Shown piece after piece: positions 11,641-20,956 of a stretch of 64,000 nt of DNA. Source of the DNA: Geosiphon pyriformis. Lineage: Eukaryota; Glomeromycota; Glomeromycetes; Archaeosporales; Geosiphonaceae. A program made the position numbers and the translations under genes. Where the stretch lies: contig JAAOMT010000586.1 in NCBI GenBank assembly GCA_016748015.1, positions 914,534 through 978,533 on the forward strand, written 5' to 3'. The first letter of the stretch is position 1; each line of letters starts with the position of its first letter. The notes below the pieces were generated by a model. That model did no database searches and was not told the DNA's origin. It saw only the letters and a list, made by a program, of their open reading frames with translations.

Positions 11641-12039
11641 ATTGGTTTGGTATTAAAAACAGTTCCACTAAATAATAGTGTTTTTAATAAGGTTTCTATT
11701 TCAAAAAAGAATATTGTGGTGAGTGATTTATTTTTTGTGATAGTTGCTAATAGAATATTATTAGTAAATAGTTGGATTTGATTGGATTTCTGTTTGTTGA
11801 ATTGAACATTTTTTGGAATAACTAAAAGACTTAAATAGTTCTAAAAATTTGGATTTTGGTTGTATCCAGTTTTTGAACTTTGCTGGTGTAATCTTAATAT
11901 TTGACTTAATAAACTAGAAATCAATTAGTACATAACTATTGCTAATCTTCAGTTTTGTTGAGTATGAGTAATTCTTAGTTTTTGGTTTCTGGATGTCATT
12001 TAAGCTAAGTTTTGTGATGGTGTTTAAAATAGTTGGTGT

Positions 12040-13005
12040 TGTTACCAAATAAAATTAGAGATATTGCTTAGCATAAAATTACCCTTATAATTCTTATCAT
12101 TAATTAGCATTTCAAATTATCACTTATTACATTAGCAAAATATCCGAAATTATCATTTAATTAATAACCCAATTTGTATATAACACAAATGTAACCTAAT
12201 TGTGATGATCAATTATGCAATATCCCGAAATATGTAACATTCAAAAAGTTCACTGAAATTTGTAGAAATTTGCTGAAATAATTGATAGTTCACCGAAATA
12301 TCTAATTGTTTGCAGAAATAACTTGTAATTTGCCAAAATGTAGCTTTAGTTTAGCAAAATTGTAGAAAAAAACAAAGTTCAAGTTCATAGAATAGTGTTA
12401 TGACAAGTTGTATAAAAGAAGAGCTTCTCTTTTTGAGAAAATGTATCTTACTTTAGATTCATCACTTAGAACTATTCCTACATATATAAAAAGAAATAAA
12501 TATCAAATAATTTGAAAAACCAAATTCTTTAATTATTGCACTTGGAAAATCCTCAAAACCCAACTAACGTTTTGAAATTAATTAGTTACCAATTTCAGTA
12601 AACTGTTAGTGACTCCAGACCTGGATAGAAAACATTTCCCTTGACAGAATTCTATTTCTTTTACATTTTTTTTTTTTTTTTTCTTTTCTCATTACAATCA
12701 TTAGGGTAGCCTACAGATGAGATTCCTGTAGAAGAGTTGACTTTCACAGCAAAGTAACTACACATTTTAGTGAGCTTCCAGACAAGCAATTCCTGAGAAA
12801 GAGTTGATGTTTACTACAATGTAACTATATAAAGTAACTGGTAAGGAATTGGTCATTCCACTATAAGCCCAGCAGTTCAAATTATAGGAGATAATTTGAA
12901 GATAAATTCAGTTACTGAAGGTTCAACCACATCCAGACAACGTGAATTCACAACAAACAGGCATCAACAATGTTTAAGAAAAGAGACCAAAAACCTCCGG
13001 TAACA
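12040..13005 (+). repeat. Copy C 5' LTR (966 bp)
   Basis: It starts TGTTACC and ends GGTAACA, perfect inverted ends, with the PBS two bases later. It matches 20913-21856 along its length. One difference is a 24-bp insertion near 12057-12080 that duplicates an AAAATTA-ended segment. A TATA box TATAAAAG at 12411-12418 marks the likely U3/R boundary. An AATAAA at about 12495 lies in the presumed R region. Repeated pentamer-like motifs lie upstream of the TATA box. Confidence 0.9.
12411..12418 (+). promoter_or_regulatory. TATA box in copy C 5' LTR
   Basis: TATAAAAG is conserved in both LTRs (second copy at about 21260-21267), with a GA-rich stretch immediately after. It is the best candidate for the element's promoter. 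Confidence 0.6.
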
Positions 13006-13007
13006 TT

Positions 13008-13019
13008 TGGTGCTTTCTC
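13008..13019 (+). promoter_or_regulatory. Copy C primer binding site
   Basis: TGGTGCTTTCTC begins two bases after the LTR end GGTAACA. It matches the copy A site in eleven of twelve bases. The primer would be a tRNA ending GAGAAAGCACCA (including the CCA). Confidence 0.7.
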
Positions 13020-13050
13020 ATAAAAATAACACAGCAACAACAAATTCAAA

Positions 13051-14950
13051 GTGGCAACCACACCAGACACAGCAACTCTAGAGTATTACCAGTCAATTTA
13101 CACACACTGCAAGCAAAGATTCAACATTCCAGACGAAATTGAAGTTGTCAAGAAATCAGTATACCAATACATTGAAAACTGCATCAACAATTATCTTTTT
13201 GGAAACTACAACATTTCAGAAGTTAGAAGCAATCTCTACAATAATTTAGTGCACTATTCACACTTGGAAACAGAAGACCTAAACAGTGAAACACTTGCTA
13301 CCTACTTCCAAGAACTTAATTTTAACATTATTGAATATTGTGAAGAAAAATACCCAGTACAGTCTAAATACTCTTTTGACTTTGAATCAGAGACAGAAAC
13401 AAGCAACAAAGGCAAACAAAAATTGAAGCAATACTCAAAAACCACCCCAAATACTTTAATACTACCAAAAACAACTGTCAAATACTTACAAACACCTGAA
13501 CAAGGAACCAGTTCAAAACTTCTACTTACTATTACACCTTTTCCAGCTTTACTTGCACAAACACAAATACCTAATTCATCTTTAAATTGATTTGCAAGAC
13601 TAGAAGATTTTACATTACCTAGAAGTCCCACCAAACAACAAGAACCCTTTCAAACTAGTTTCAATCTCCTTGACTTTCTAGCTAAAAATCAAAGTGAACA
13701 CTCTGAGACAGTAGCGAATGAAGAAAACGACTCTGAAATATCTGAAAAAAAATCAATAGACAGTAAAAACAAAGAAGACAAAATGACAGCATACATCACA
13801 AAAATCCCTGAATTTAATGGAGAAGACATTAAGACCAGTCTCCAAGAATGGCTCGACCAAGTTACTAAAGCTGGAGATGCAAATGGATGGAATGCTGCCA
13901 GAATGTTAAGAACAATTCTCTACTTTCTCAAAAGAACAACAGGCAAATGGTTCGAAAACTTGACCATCTCTTTTAATAACTGGACAGCTTTCAAAACTGT
14001 CTTCTTAGAACAATTCACTGATAATAACACCTCCATTACTCTTCGAAATTGTTTTCGCAATATCAAACAAAAACCTTCCGAATCTGTCATGACTTATATT
14101 GAGAAATTCAATAAACTTTTCAGACGAATTTGCCAACTTGAAACTAATGATTATTATTCTGATGCTCAAATCTTGGATCAATTTATCACTGGTTTAAAGG
14201 ATAAACTGATTAAAAAGGTTTGCCCACATGCTCCAGAAGATTTAAACTCTGCCATTCAGCATGCAAAGAGATATGAAATGGCCATAGAAGAAGCCAATCA
14301 TACAAAACTTGTGAACTTAGCCATTGGAAAGACTAACTCAGCAGCTAAAGAGAAAATTGACCAACTTACAAAGAAAGTCGAAAACTATTTTACCAACTAA
14401 CAACAACAGCAACCCCAAAAATATCAACTATCTCAAAGACAGAATCAAAACAACTTCGTATCATTCTCTAATAACCAGCCTCAGAATTGCCATTACTGTG
14501 GAATTCCTGGCCACTGAAAAAAAGATTGCAGAAAGCTACAATGAGACCAACAAAACAGGAGTAATCAATGTTACCCTTTGCCACAACAATCTTATTACCA
14601 ACTATCACTACCACTAGCTTACTATCCACCAAGACCACAATATCAAACCGATTACTATCAACCTGCTCCACAGCCAATGCAACAACAGTATTGACAACCC
14701 ATTCAACATTACTAAGTACCTGCTCAAAGATTGGTTCAACAAAACCAATTTGCACCACAAAACTGATTCACAACAAACAACAACAGAACCAACCCAAATA
14801 ACCAATTAATTCTCCGAAATCTAGCTCAGCCAAGACCCACCCATTATCATACTCAATCTAGCTATCTTACAATATCTGAAGAACAGGATTTTCACCATAC
14901 TGCACTTTCGGAAGGTAGAGCTGCAGCATGACAACAAAACCCTTTCTATA
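13051..14950 (+). pseudogene. Copy C Gag (capsid and zinc knuckle, interrupted)
   Basis: The frame runs through TGA at 13588 and TAA at 14398. The first part (13051-13780) is acidic/Ser-Thr-rich without a known domain. The codon at 13051 is GTG in an ATG-like context, so the start is uncertain. The capsid region at 13783-14390 has the retrotransposon Gag pattern (W at LQEWLDQV, QILDQFITGLKD). The zinc knuckle CHYCGIPGH-stop-KKDC at 14488-14529 keeps all four ligands but has TGA where Arg/Trp is expected. A Gln/Pro-rich tail follows with stops at 14542, 14692, 14713, 14764 and 14929. Confidence 0.8.
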
Positions 14951-15039
14951 CTCCTACCACAATTCCACTAGCCAGAATTGCTAAAAATGCCAACCTTTCA
15001 GATATATTCCTTTTTGAGTTCAAAGCAAATAAGTCACCA

Positions 15040-15480
15040 TTCCTGTTTAGCAATGCAGCCACCAATAAACAAAAAACAATCACTGCTATATACACAGAAG
15101 CAGAAGTTGAAGGAAAGGCAATTTGCTTGATCCTAAACAGTGGATCCACCAGAAGCATCATTACCTATCAGTTAATGCAACAGTTAAAGAAAAATGTTGA
15201 CCAACCAGCTCAAACAGTAATCATTACTGCCGATGGCATGAAAAAGACTCCAGTAGGAGAAATTGACAATTTTTTGTTCACTCTTGATGGAATTACCATT
15301 TCAGTCAAAGTTCTTGTAATAGACATTCCTTAGTATCAAGCCCTTGTCAGAAATGACTGACTTCAAAAAGCCAATGCAAAATTAGACTGGGAAACCAAAG
15401 AACTACAAATCTCTTACCAAGGACAACATGCCCGAGTACTTGCCACTTGTGGTACATTCAACAAATGCTCTGAAAAAGCC
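15040..15480 (+). pseudogene. Copy C aspartic protease
   Basis: In the same frame as Gag, the active-site block reads LILNSGSTRSIITYQL, with AAC (Asn) at 15136-15138 where the catalytic Asp should be. IITADGMKKTPVGEIDNF follows, then a stop TAG at 15331 (Gln/CAG expected) and a stop TGA in the block RND-stop-LQKANA, where Trp is usual. The order and length fit a retropepsin between Gag and the rest of pol. Confidence 0.75.
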
Positions 15481-15639
15481 CCAGCTTTTGAATTCAAACC
15501 AGAAGAAGAAAAACCAATAATCGAAACATTTATGGCTCTTGGATCAATGTCTAATTGGGCTGAGGAAACTGAACAAGAACATTTTACTCCACACTCTAAA
15601 CCTAAAACTCCTGGATAGAATATCCCTTACTCAAAGCCT

Positions 15640-16300
15640 AAACCAAGGAAATGATGCCCCTACATTCCTCTTAAATGTAAGAACTGCCACAAGAAACTAT
15701 CGTCAATAGGAGCTTGTATTTCACCTGAGGAAGAATATGAAAGTCATACCTGCTACTACTGCAAGGTCTGCCATCAAGAACAATGGAGCCACTTGATCAA
15801 AAAAAGCAGAAAATAGGATAGAACACCCTGTCTTACTTGTGGAAAGCAGCTTCTTGATGAATGTGACTGGATTGATGTCGCATTTAGAGGAGGAGTCTGC
15901 GATCAAACTTGCCAATATGCTCTTTCTATTGCAGAAAAGATAAAACATGGAACACCTTTCAATGCCGCATACAATAGCACCTTCAACAAACTCCATTATT
16001 ATCCCCATGACGCCAAAATGATCTACAAACTTGCCATGGTTTTAATTAACGGAAGAACCAAAGAAGATGATCTTCAAATAAAAGAAGCTAAATATATCAA
16101 ATATACCTTGGAATTAGCTGGATTTGATTATGAAAATGAAGTAGAAGTGTACCATCAAATCACAAGTCACACTTACCTAATCAAAGAAGCTCAAGCTCAA
16201 TGGCTAGAGCAAATGAACATTAAATTATGTGAGGAATGCATAATGCCTTGTGATGAACAATAGTGTTCTGAATGCTATGCTCTTAGCATTCCATTACCCA
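15640..16300 (+). pseudogene. Copy C cysteine-rich zinc-binding-like segment
   Basis: It continues the gag-pol frame. Clusters in order are CKNCHKKLSSIGAC, EEYES, CYYCKVCHQEQW (15676-15792), then PCLTCGKQLLDEC and CDQTC (15829-15915), a helical stretch of about 90 residues, and LCEECIMPC...CSEC (16226-16275) just before dUTPase. Stops fall at codons where Trp/Arg/Gln are plausible. Copies A and B have counterparts at the same position. I recognise no family. The cysteine spacing suggests two or three zinc sites, and a nucleic-acid or protein contact role is only a guess. Confidence 0.6.
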
Positions 16301-16429
16301 GTGAAAGTGACGAATATGAAATCAAATTTGGTGAACCTAAAGCCACAGAAAAAATTGAAATGACACTTGTCTATCTTATCAAAAGTCAGCCTGCTTTACA
16401 GCTCAAATACTTTAACAACAACAGACAAG

Positions 16430-16830
16430 AAATAAAGCCTGAAAAAGCACATGAAATTGATGCTGGATACGATCTATGATATCCAAGAAAAGACACTTTA
16501 GTTCTTTAACTAAATTTTCTTACCAAGATCAATCTCAAAATTGCCCTCGAAATCCCACCAGAAGCAATGGTCTAAATTGCTTCACGATCATCATTGGCAA
16601 GCAAAAGAATTAATGTTAGAAGAGGAATCATAGATGCTGGATATACAGGAGATATTACAATCATGTTACAAAATGAAACTGATAAATCTTTCCGGATTGA
16701 ACATGCCAAAAAAATTGCTCAAGTTATTTATTTACCCTTAATCAACATTTCGGGTTTACAATTAGTCAATCAAAGAGAACAATTGGGAAAAAGTGAAAGA
16801 GGAACCAATGGTTTTGGTTCAACTGGATGA
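16430..16830 (+). pseudogene. Copy C dUTPase
   Basis: dUTPase motifs appear in order: AGYDL (motif 1, about 16462), ASRSSLAS (motif 2), RRGIIDAGYTGDI (motif 3), a motif 4 region ending EHAKKIAQV, and RGTNGFGSTG (motif 5, about 16800-16830). This is the best-preserved of the three copies. Three stops lie between motifs 1 and 2 (one TGA, consistent with CGA of DLRYP, and two TAA, one consistent with CAA). The family is the trimeric dUTP diphosphatase, and the motif 5 Gly-rich P-loop-like end is intact. The domain is flanked in frame by the cysteine-rich segment and the RT linker, so it was part of the polyprotein. Confidence 0.85.
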
Positions 16831-17520
16831 TTCACAGTTCCAGTAAACATAGCTCTTAATGAACAAAATGAATTTCACCAGATTCTATGACTTCTACAAC
16901 CAATTACTATTTTACCTTTTGGGGAATATCCGGAAATCTACATCTGCCCAAAGCCAACAATCACACAACAAATTTTTGAATCCAATGAACAAATCTGCTT
17001 GGAACATAATATCTCGATTCCAAACATTTATATTCCAAAAGGAACAAAGAAAGTCCAAGTTACTTTTTACAATCTCAACAATTATCTCATAGTTTTATTA
17101 AATAACTTAGAAATTGGAGTCATTCACAGTAACATCTTTCAACAAGAACTACCCCAAACAGTTCTCAATTTTTCGAAAATCATTGGACATTCACTACCAA
17201 AAATCAACCCAAACTCCAGCTCTGAAAACTACTATGTTGTCATAGAAAAACTATCTCGAATCAACATGGGACAACTTGAACCACAACAACAGAACCAGCT
17301 CAAAGAGTTAATTGCAGAATTTGCTGATATCTTTGCCAAAAACAACAATGACTTAGGAAGAACTGATTTGGTTCAACACCAAATCTATACAGAAGATGCC
17401 AAACCAAGGCAACAACAAGTCTACCGAGTTGCTCCAGAAAGCCACCAATTTATCAGAGAAGAAGTACAATGAATGCTTAACAATAGCTTATTCAACCATC
17501 AATGAGTCCATAAGCCTCAC
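16831..17520 (+). pseudogene. Copy C pol linker and RT N-terminus with frameshift
   Basis: The sequence after the dUTPase stop includes ISIPNIYIPKGTKKVQ, equivalent to NLYIPAK of copies A and B, and then the pre-RT block EFADIFAKNNNDLGRTD and HQIYTEDAKPRQQQVYR, which is typical of Ty3/gypsy pol before the RT. The frame ends at TGA 17470. One base is missing near 17490, after which the next frame carries PSMSP and the RT proper. Confidence 0.7.
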
Positions 17521-17522
17521 CT

Positions 17523-18670
17523 GTGGTCCTAGTTAAAAAGAAAAATGGAAAGATACGATTTTGTGTTGATTATCGACAACTCAACAGCATTACTATTGGA
17601 GATGCCTACCCTTTTTCCCGAATTAATGACATGTTGGATGCCCTTGGAAAGTCCAAATACTTTTCGACATTAGATTTAGAGAGCGAATACTGGCAAGTTG
17701 CCATGGATTCCAAAGATTGCCCCAAAACAGCATTTACTACTCAAGAAGGAAATTATGAGTTCAATGTAATGCCTTTTGGATTATGCAATGCACTAGCAAC
17801 ATTCCAAAGACTCATGGATGTTATTTACAAAGGCCTCTTTTGGAAATCAGTAGTTGTCTATTTCAATAATATTGATGTTTATTCACCATTTTTTGAATTA
17901 CACTTAACACACTTGCAAAAAGTTTTTCAATGATTATAGAAAGCAGGACTGAAACTAAACATTAAAAAATGCTACTTTGAAAAAACGAGTTTGGTCTTTC
18001 TTGGCCACATTGTGAGTAAAGATGGAATTAAACCAGACTCCAGAAAAATCAGTGCTGTCAAAAACTTTAAAACTCCTCAAAACACTACAGAACTAAAAGA
18101 ATTCATAGGGTTAGCCTCCTATTATCGGAAGTTTATCAAAGAATTCTCAGAAATTGCAAAACCTCTCAACCAGCTTACTACCAAAAATGTTGAATACAAA
18201 TGGACTGCTGAACACCAAAATGCATTTGAAATCCTCAAAGAAAAACTAACCACAGCTCCAATTCTCGCCTACCCAGATTTCAGCAACCAATTCTGGTTAT
18301 CAACAAATGCCTTTTATACTGTCTTTGGTGCCATCCTATCATAGTTAGATGACAATAGAAATGAGTGAGTAATTGCTTATGCTAGCAAAACATTGAAACC
18401 AGCTGAAAAGAACTACTTTACAACAGAATTAGAAACTGCAGCAGTAATCTGGGCTCTACATCACTTTAATCTTTATCTCAGATCCAAAGAATTTGATATT
18501 ATTACTAATAATATTGGACTCAAATAACTTTAAAACAAAAACACTCAGCTGAATGCCAAACAAACCCGATGGACAAGATTTTTAGCCAACTATTGATACA
18601 TTGTACATCACAAACCAAGAAAACTCCATACTAATATTGATTGTCTCTTAAGAATGAGACAAAATTAGAA
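17523..18670 (+). pseudogene. Copy C reverse transcriptase and RNase H
   Basis: RT motifs are VLVKKKNGKIRFCVDYRQLN, YFSTLDLESEYWQ and FNVMPFGLCNALATFQRLMD, and the catalytic loop reads YFNN (17859-17870) instead of Y-x-D-D, so both metal-binding aspartates are lost. The FLGHIVSKDGIKPD block is at 18000. RNase H follows from about 18280 (IAYASKTLKPAEKNYFTTELE) with stops at 18340-18370 and 18525-18535. The enzyme is certainly dead in this copy. Gly-to-Glu and Pro-to-Leu changes in conserved blocks are all single transitions. Confidence 0.85.
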
Positions 18671-20051
18671 AACAGAACCAACACCCATTTGAATTAACAG
18701 CAACAAAACAACAAACAATGAACTCTGAAAACTACAACAATCTTAAACAATATTTGGAGACATTAACAATCCCAACAGATTGGTCCCCAGATGAAAAACG
18801 TTAATTACAACAACAAGCCAAACAATACTTCTTACACAACAACATTATTTATTATTGAAACTTCAGAAACCCAGACAGTTCACTCAAATTAATACAAGAA
18901 CATGAAAAAAAACTATTTTATACAACATGCACTCAGACCCTTTATCAGCACATCTAGAAAAAGACAGCACCACCCAGAGAACACTAGAATATTACTTTTG
19001 GCCTCGAATGAGAAAAAACATTCATGAATATGTTAAATCTTGTGATAGTTGTCAAAAAAGAGAAGAAACTCGCCCTACAAAACCTTTAAACCCAATCAAA
19101 GTTGGACAGTCTTTTAACCAAATTGGTATTAATTTAGTCAGACCACTACCTATCACAAACCAAGGAAACCATTATATTGCAGTAGCCGTAGACTATTTCA
19201 CTAAATGGCCTGAAGCCAGAGCCATTCAATGAGCAGATGCAAAATCAGTAGCAAACTTCATTTATGAAGACATTATTTGTAGACACAGATGCCCAATTGA
19301 ACTTTTATCTGATCAAAGAACACATTTTGTGAACAATCTAATTCAAAAAATCTGTGAATGATTCAATATTAAAAGACCATTATCTTCACCCTATCATCCA
19401 CAAACAAATAAACTTGTAGAATGTTTCAACAGAATATTGTGTGAATTTTTAGCCAAAGTCTCAACAGATTTTGAGCAGGAATGAGATATCTTTATTCCAT
19501 CAGTGTTACTAGCATATAGAACACTAAAACAAGATACCACAAAACACATACCATTTGATTTAACCTATGGAAGAACAGCAACATTACCAATTAGTTTCAT
19601 AGTGGAAACATACTCAGTACAGCCAATTAATGAAGACAACTTTCAGAAAACACTACAATGAAGAGCCTACACTCTGCTTAGCACATTGGAAGGAAAACAA
19701 CGAATAGCAGCAACCCACATTGAACACTCTCAAGCTCAACAAAAAGAACGGCATAACAACAAATTGCCACCAATTACCAATGAATTTAAAATTGGAAACA
19801 AAGTTCTCTTACACAGAACTAAAGCCAAAAAACAATGGAATAGAAAATTTGAAAATAAATGGGATGGATCATTCTTTATTCATAAAATCCTAGGCAATGG
19901 ATCATACAAGTTAAGACTTGATGACAAAATCCTAGCAAAAGTTGCACATGGAAATTGTTTGAAACACTATAATTCCAGAAACAATCCTGAACCATTAATT
20001 TCACAAATTGGTACACATTCCTTTTTAATCAATCCCAAAGATATTCCCTAA
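18671..20051 (+). pseudogene. Copy C integrase
   Basis: The HHCC zinc region (HSDPLSAH...CDSCQ) is at 18927-19060. The DDE core follows: first Asp in AVDYFTKWPEA, second in LLSDQ and Glu in KLVECFN, all three present. SSPYHPQTN is recognisable. In-frame TGA codons occur at five places (19230-19665), mostly where Arg or Trp is expected. The C-terminal region (19686-20051) carries a GPF/Y-like module (KWDGSFFIHKILGNGSYKL) and ends at TAA. Confidence 0.85.
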
Positions 20052-20224
20052 AATTTAGAATCAATAGTTGTTATTAAACAACCTCCCAACTTGAACACTT
20101 AATTTAAATTTATTATTATAGTTATTTCCTTATAATTTAGAAACAATCTCACAAAAACAAAACAAAAATAACATAAAAACCCATACACCAAAAATAATTT
20201 TCCTTTATTTTCAAATCTCTTATA

Positions 20225-20956
20225 ATGACTATTCCTCAAAACATTCAACAATTATCCCAAAAACTAATGTTAGCTTTAAAAATAATACTGGAATTATCCA
20301 TTACTGTTACTGAAAACCACATTAATTATACCCAAACAGAAGTAGTTACAAATTTAGCCCCAAATACATGAAAATATTACTTATATAAGAAGAACACAAG
20401 AAGTTATTTTGGAATTCACCTGCCAAAACTTTTAAAGCTTGCTTTAAAAGAAAACTTAATGCTCATTCCTATTAGTATTCTACCAAATGCTACTATTCAA
20501 CAAAAACTTCAACTGTGTCTTAATAAAGAAAACTATGACTATACTCCAATATATAGATATTTCTACATTGGAAAAACACTTCACGAATGAAAACAGGAGC
20601 TTACAGCAACAAACCTCACAAAAAAAGCTATTTGGAAACAACTCTACAATAAATTCAAAACAACAGCTAGACCTACAAACAGTCATTATAAACTAAGAGC
20701 TGCTCTTAGACTTTATAACCTATCCCACACCTGTAAAAACGTCCTACAAAACCCAATTTTACAACCTTTGAAGATTCAATACATTGAAAAGCTCACAGAA
20801 CTGAAATTTCAACAATTTTCAGATCAAATTTCTTCAATAATTTTGGATTATTATCTGGAAATTACAGACAGTACTTGGATTTTGACAGAGCTTAGTCTTG
20901 AGAAGGAGGTTATATTACCAGATGAAATTACCCTTATAATTCTTATCATTAATTAG
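20225..20956 (+). pseudogene. Extra ORF in env position of copy C (unknown function)
   Basis: After integrase there is a 244-codon reading from ATG 20225 to TAG 20954-20956, interrupted only by TGA at 20369 and 20588. The frame crosses the polypurine tract and ends inside the 3' LTR. Length and openness are far beyond chance in DNA this AT-rich. The product would be basic and mostly helical, with a YRYFYIGKTLHE block, a KKAIWKQLYNKFKTTARPT block and an acidic C-terminus. I see no signal peptide, membrane span or furin-like site, so it does not look like an envelope protein. No family is recognised. Copies A and B lack this region in the window, so it cannot be compared. Confidence 0.6.
20900..20909 (+). 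promoter_or_regulatory. Polypurine tract of copy C
   Basis: GAGAAGGAGG lies three bases before the 3' LTR. It is the expected plus-strand primer site for an LTR retroelement. Confidence 0.65.

Larger units (their letters stand above)
6972..12039 (-). mobile_element. Ty3/gypsy LTR retrotransposon, copy B (oldest; interrupted at both ends)
   Basis: On the minus strand from 12039 down one reads the end of gag, protease (about 11395-11640), cysteine-rich part and dUTPase (9844-10960), RT and RNase H (about 7990-9300) and integrase (6972-7700). It breaks inside integrase at 6972 where copy A's LTR starts, and inside gag at 12039 where copy C's LTR starts. No LTR of copy B is visible. It is the most decayed of the three, with few frames over 100 codons. 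Confidence 0.8.

Noticed and set aside
14468-14805. Minus- and second-frame plus ORFs over the gag tail
   Set aside because: These are shadows of the Gln/Pro-rich gag frame; CAA/CAG repeats read in other frames stay open by composition.
13051-20051. TGA read as tryptophan (recoding) in copy C
   Set aside because: Many in-frame TGA codons fall where Trp fits, but others fall where Arg or unclear residues fit. TAG and TAA also occur, and the host genes here use TGG for Trp and TGA as stop. Mutation decay explains all of it.
20225-20956. Envelope gene
   Set aside because: The position fits, but there is no signal peptide, membrane span or fusion-like segment. I keep it as an unknown ORF.
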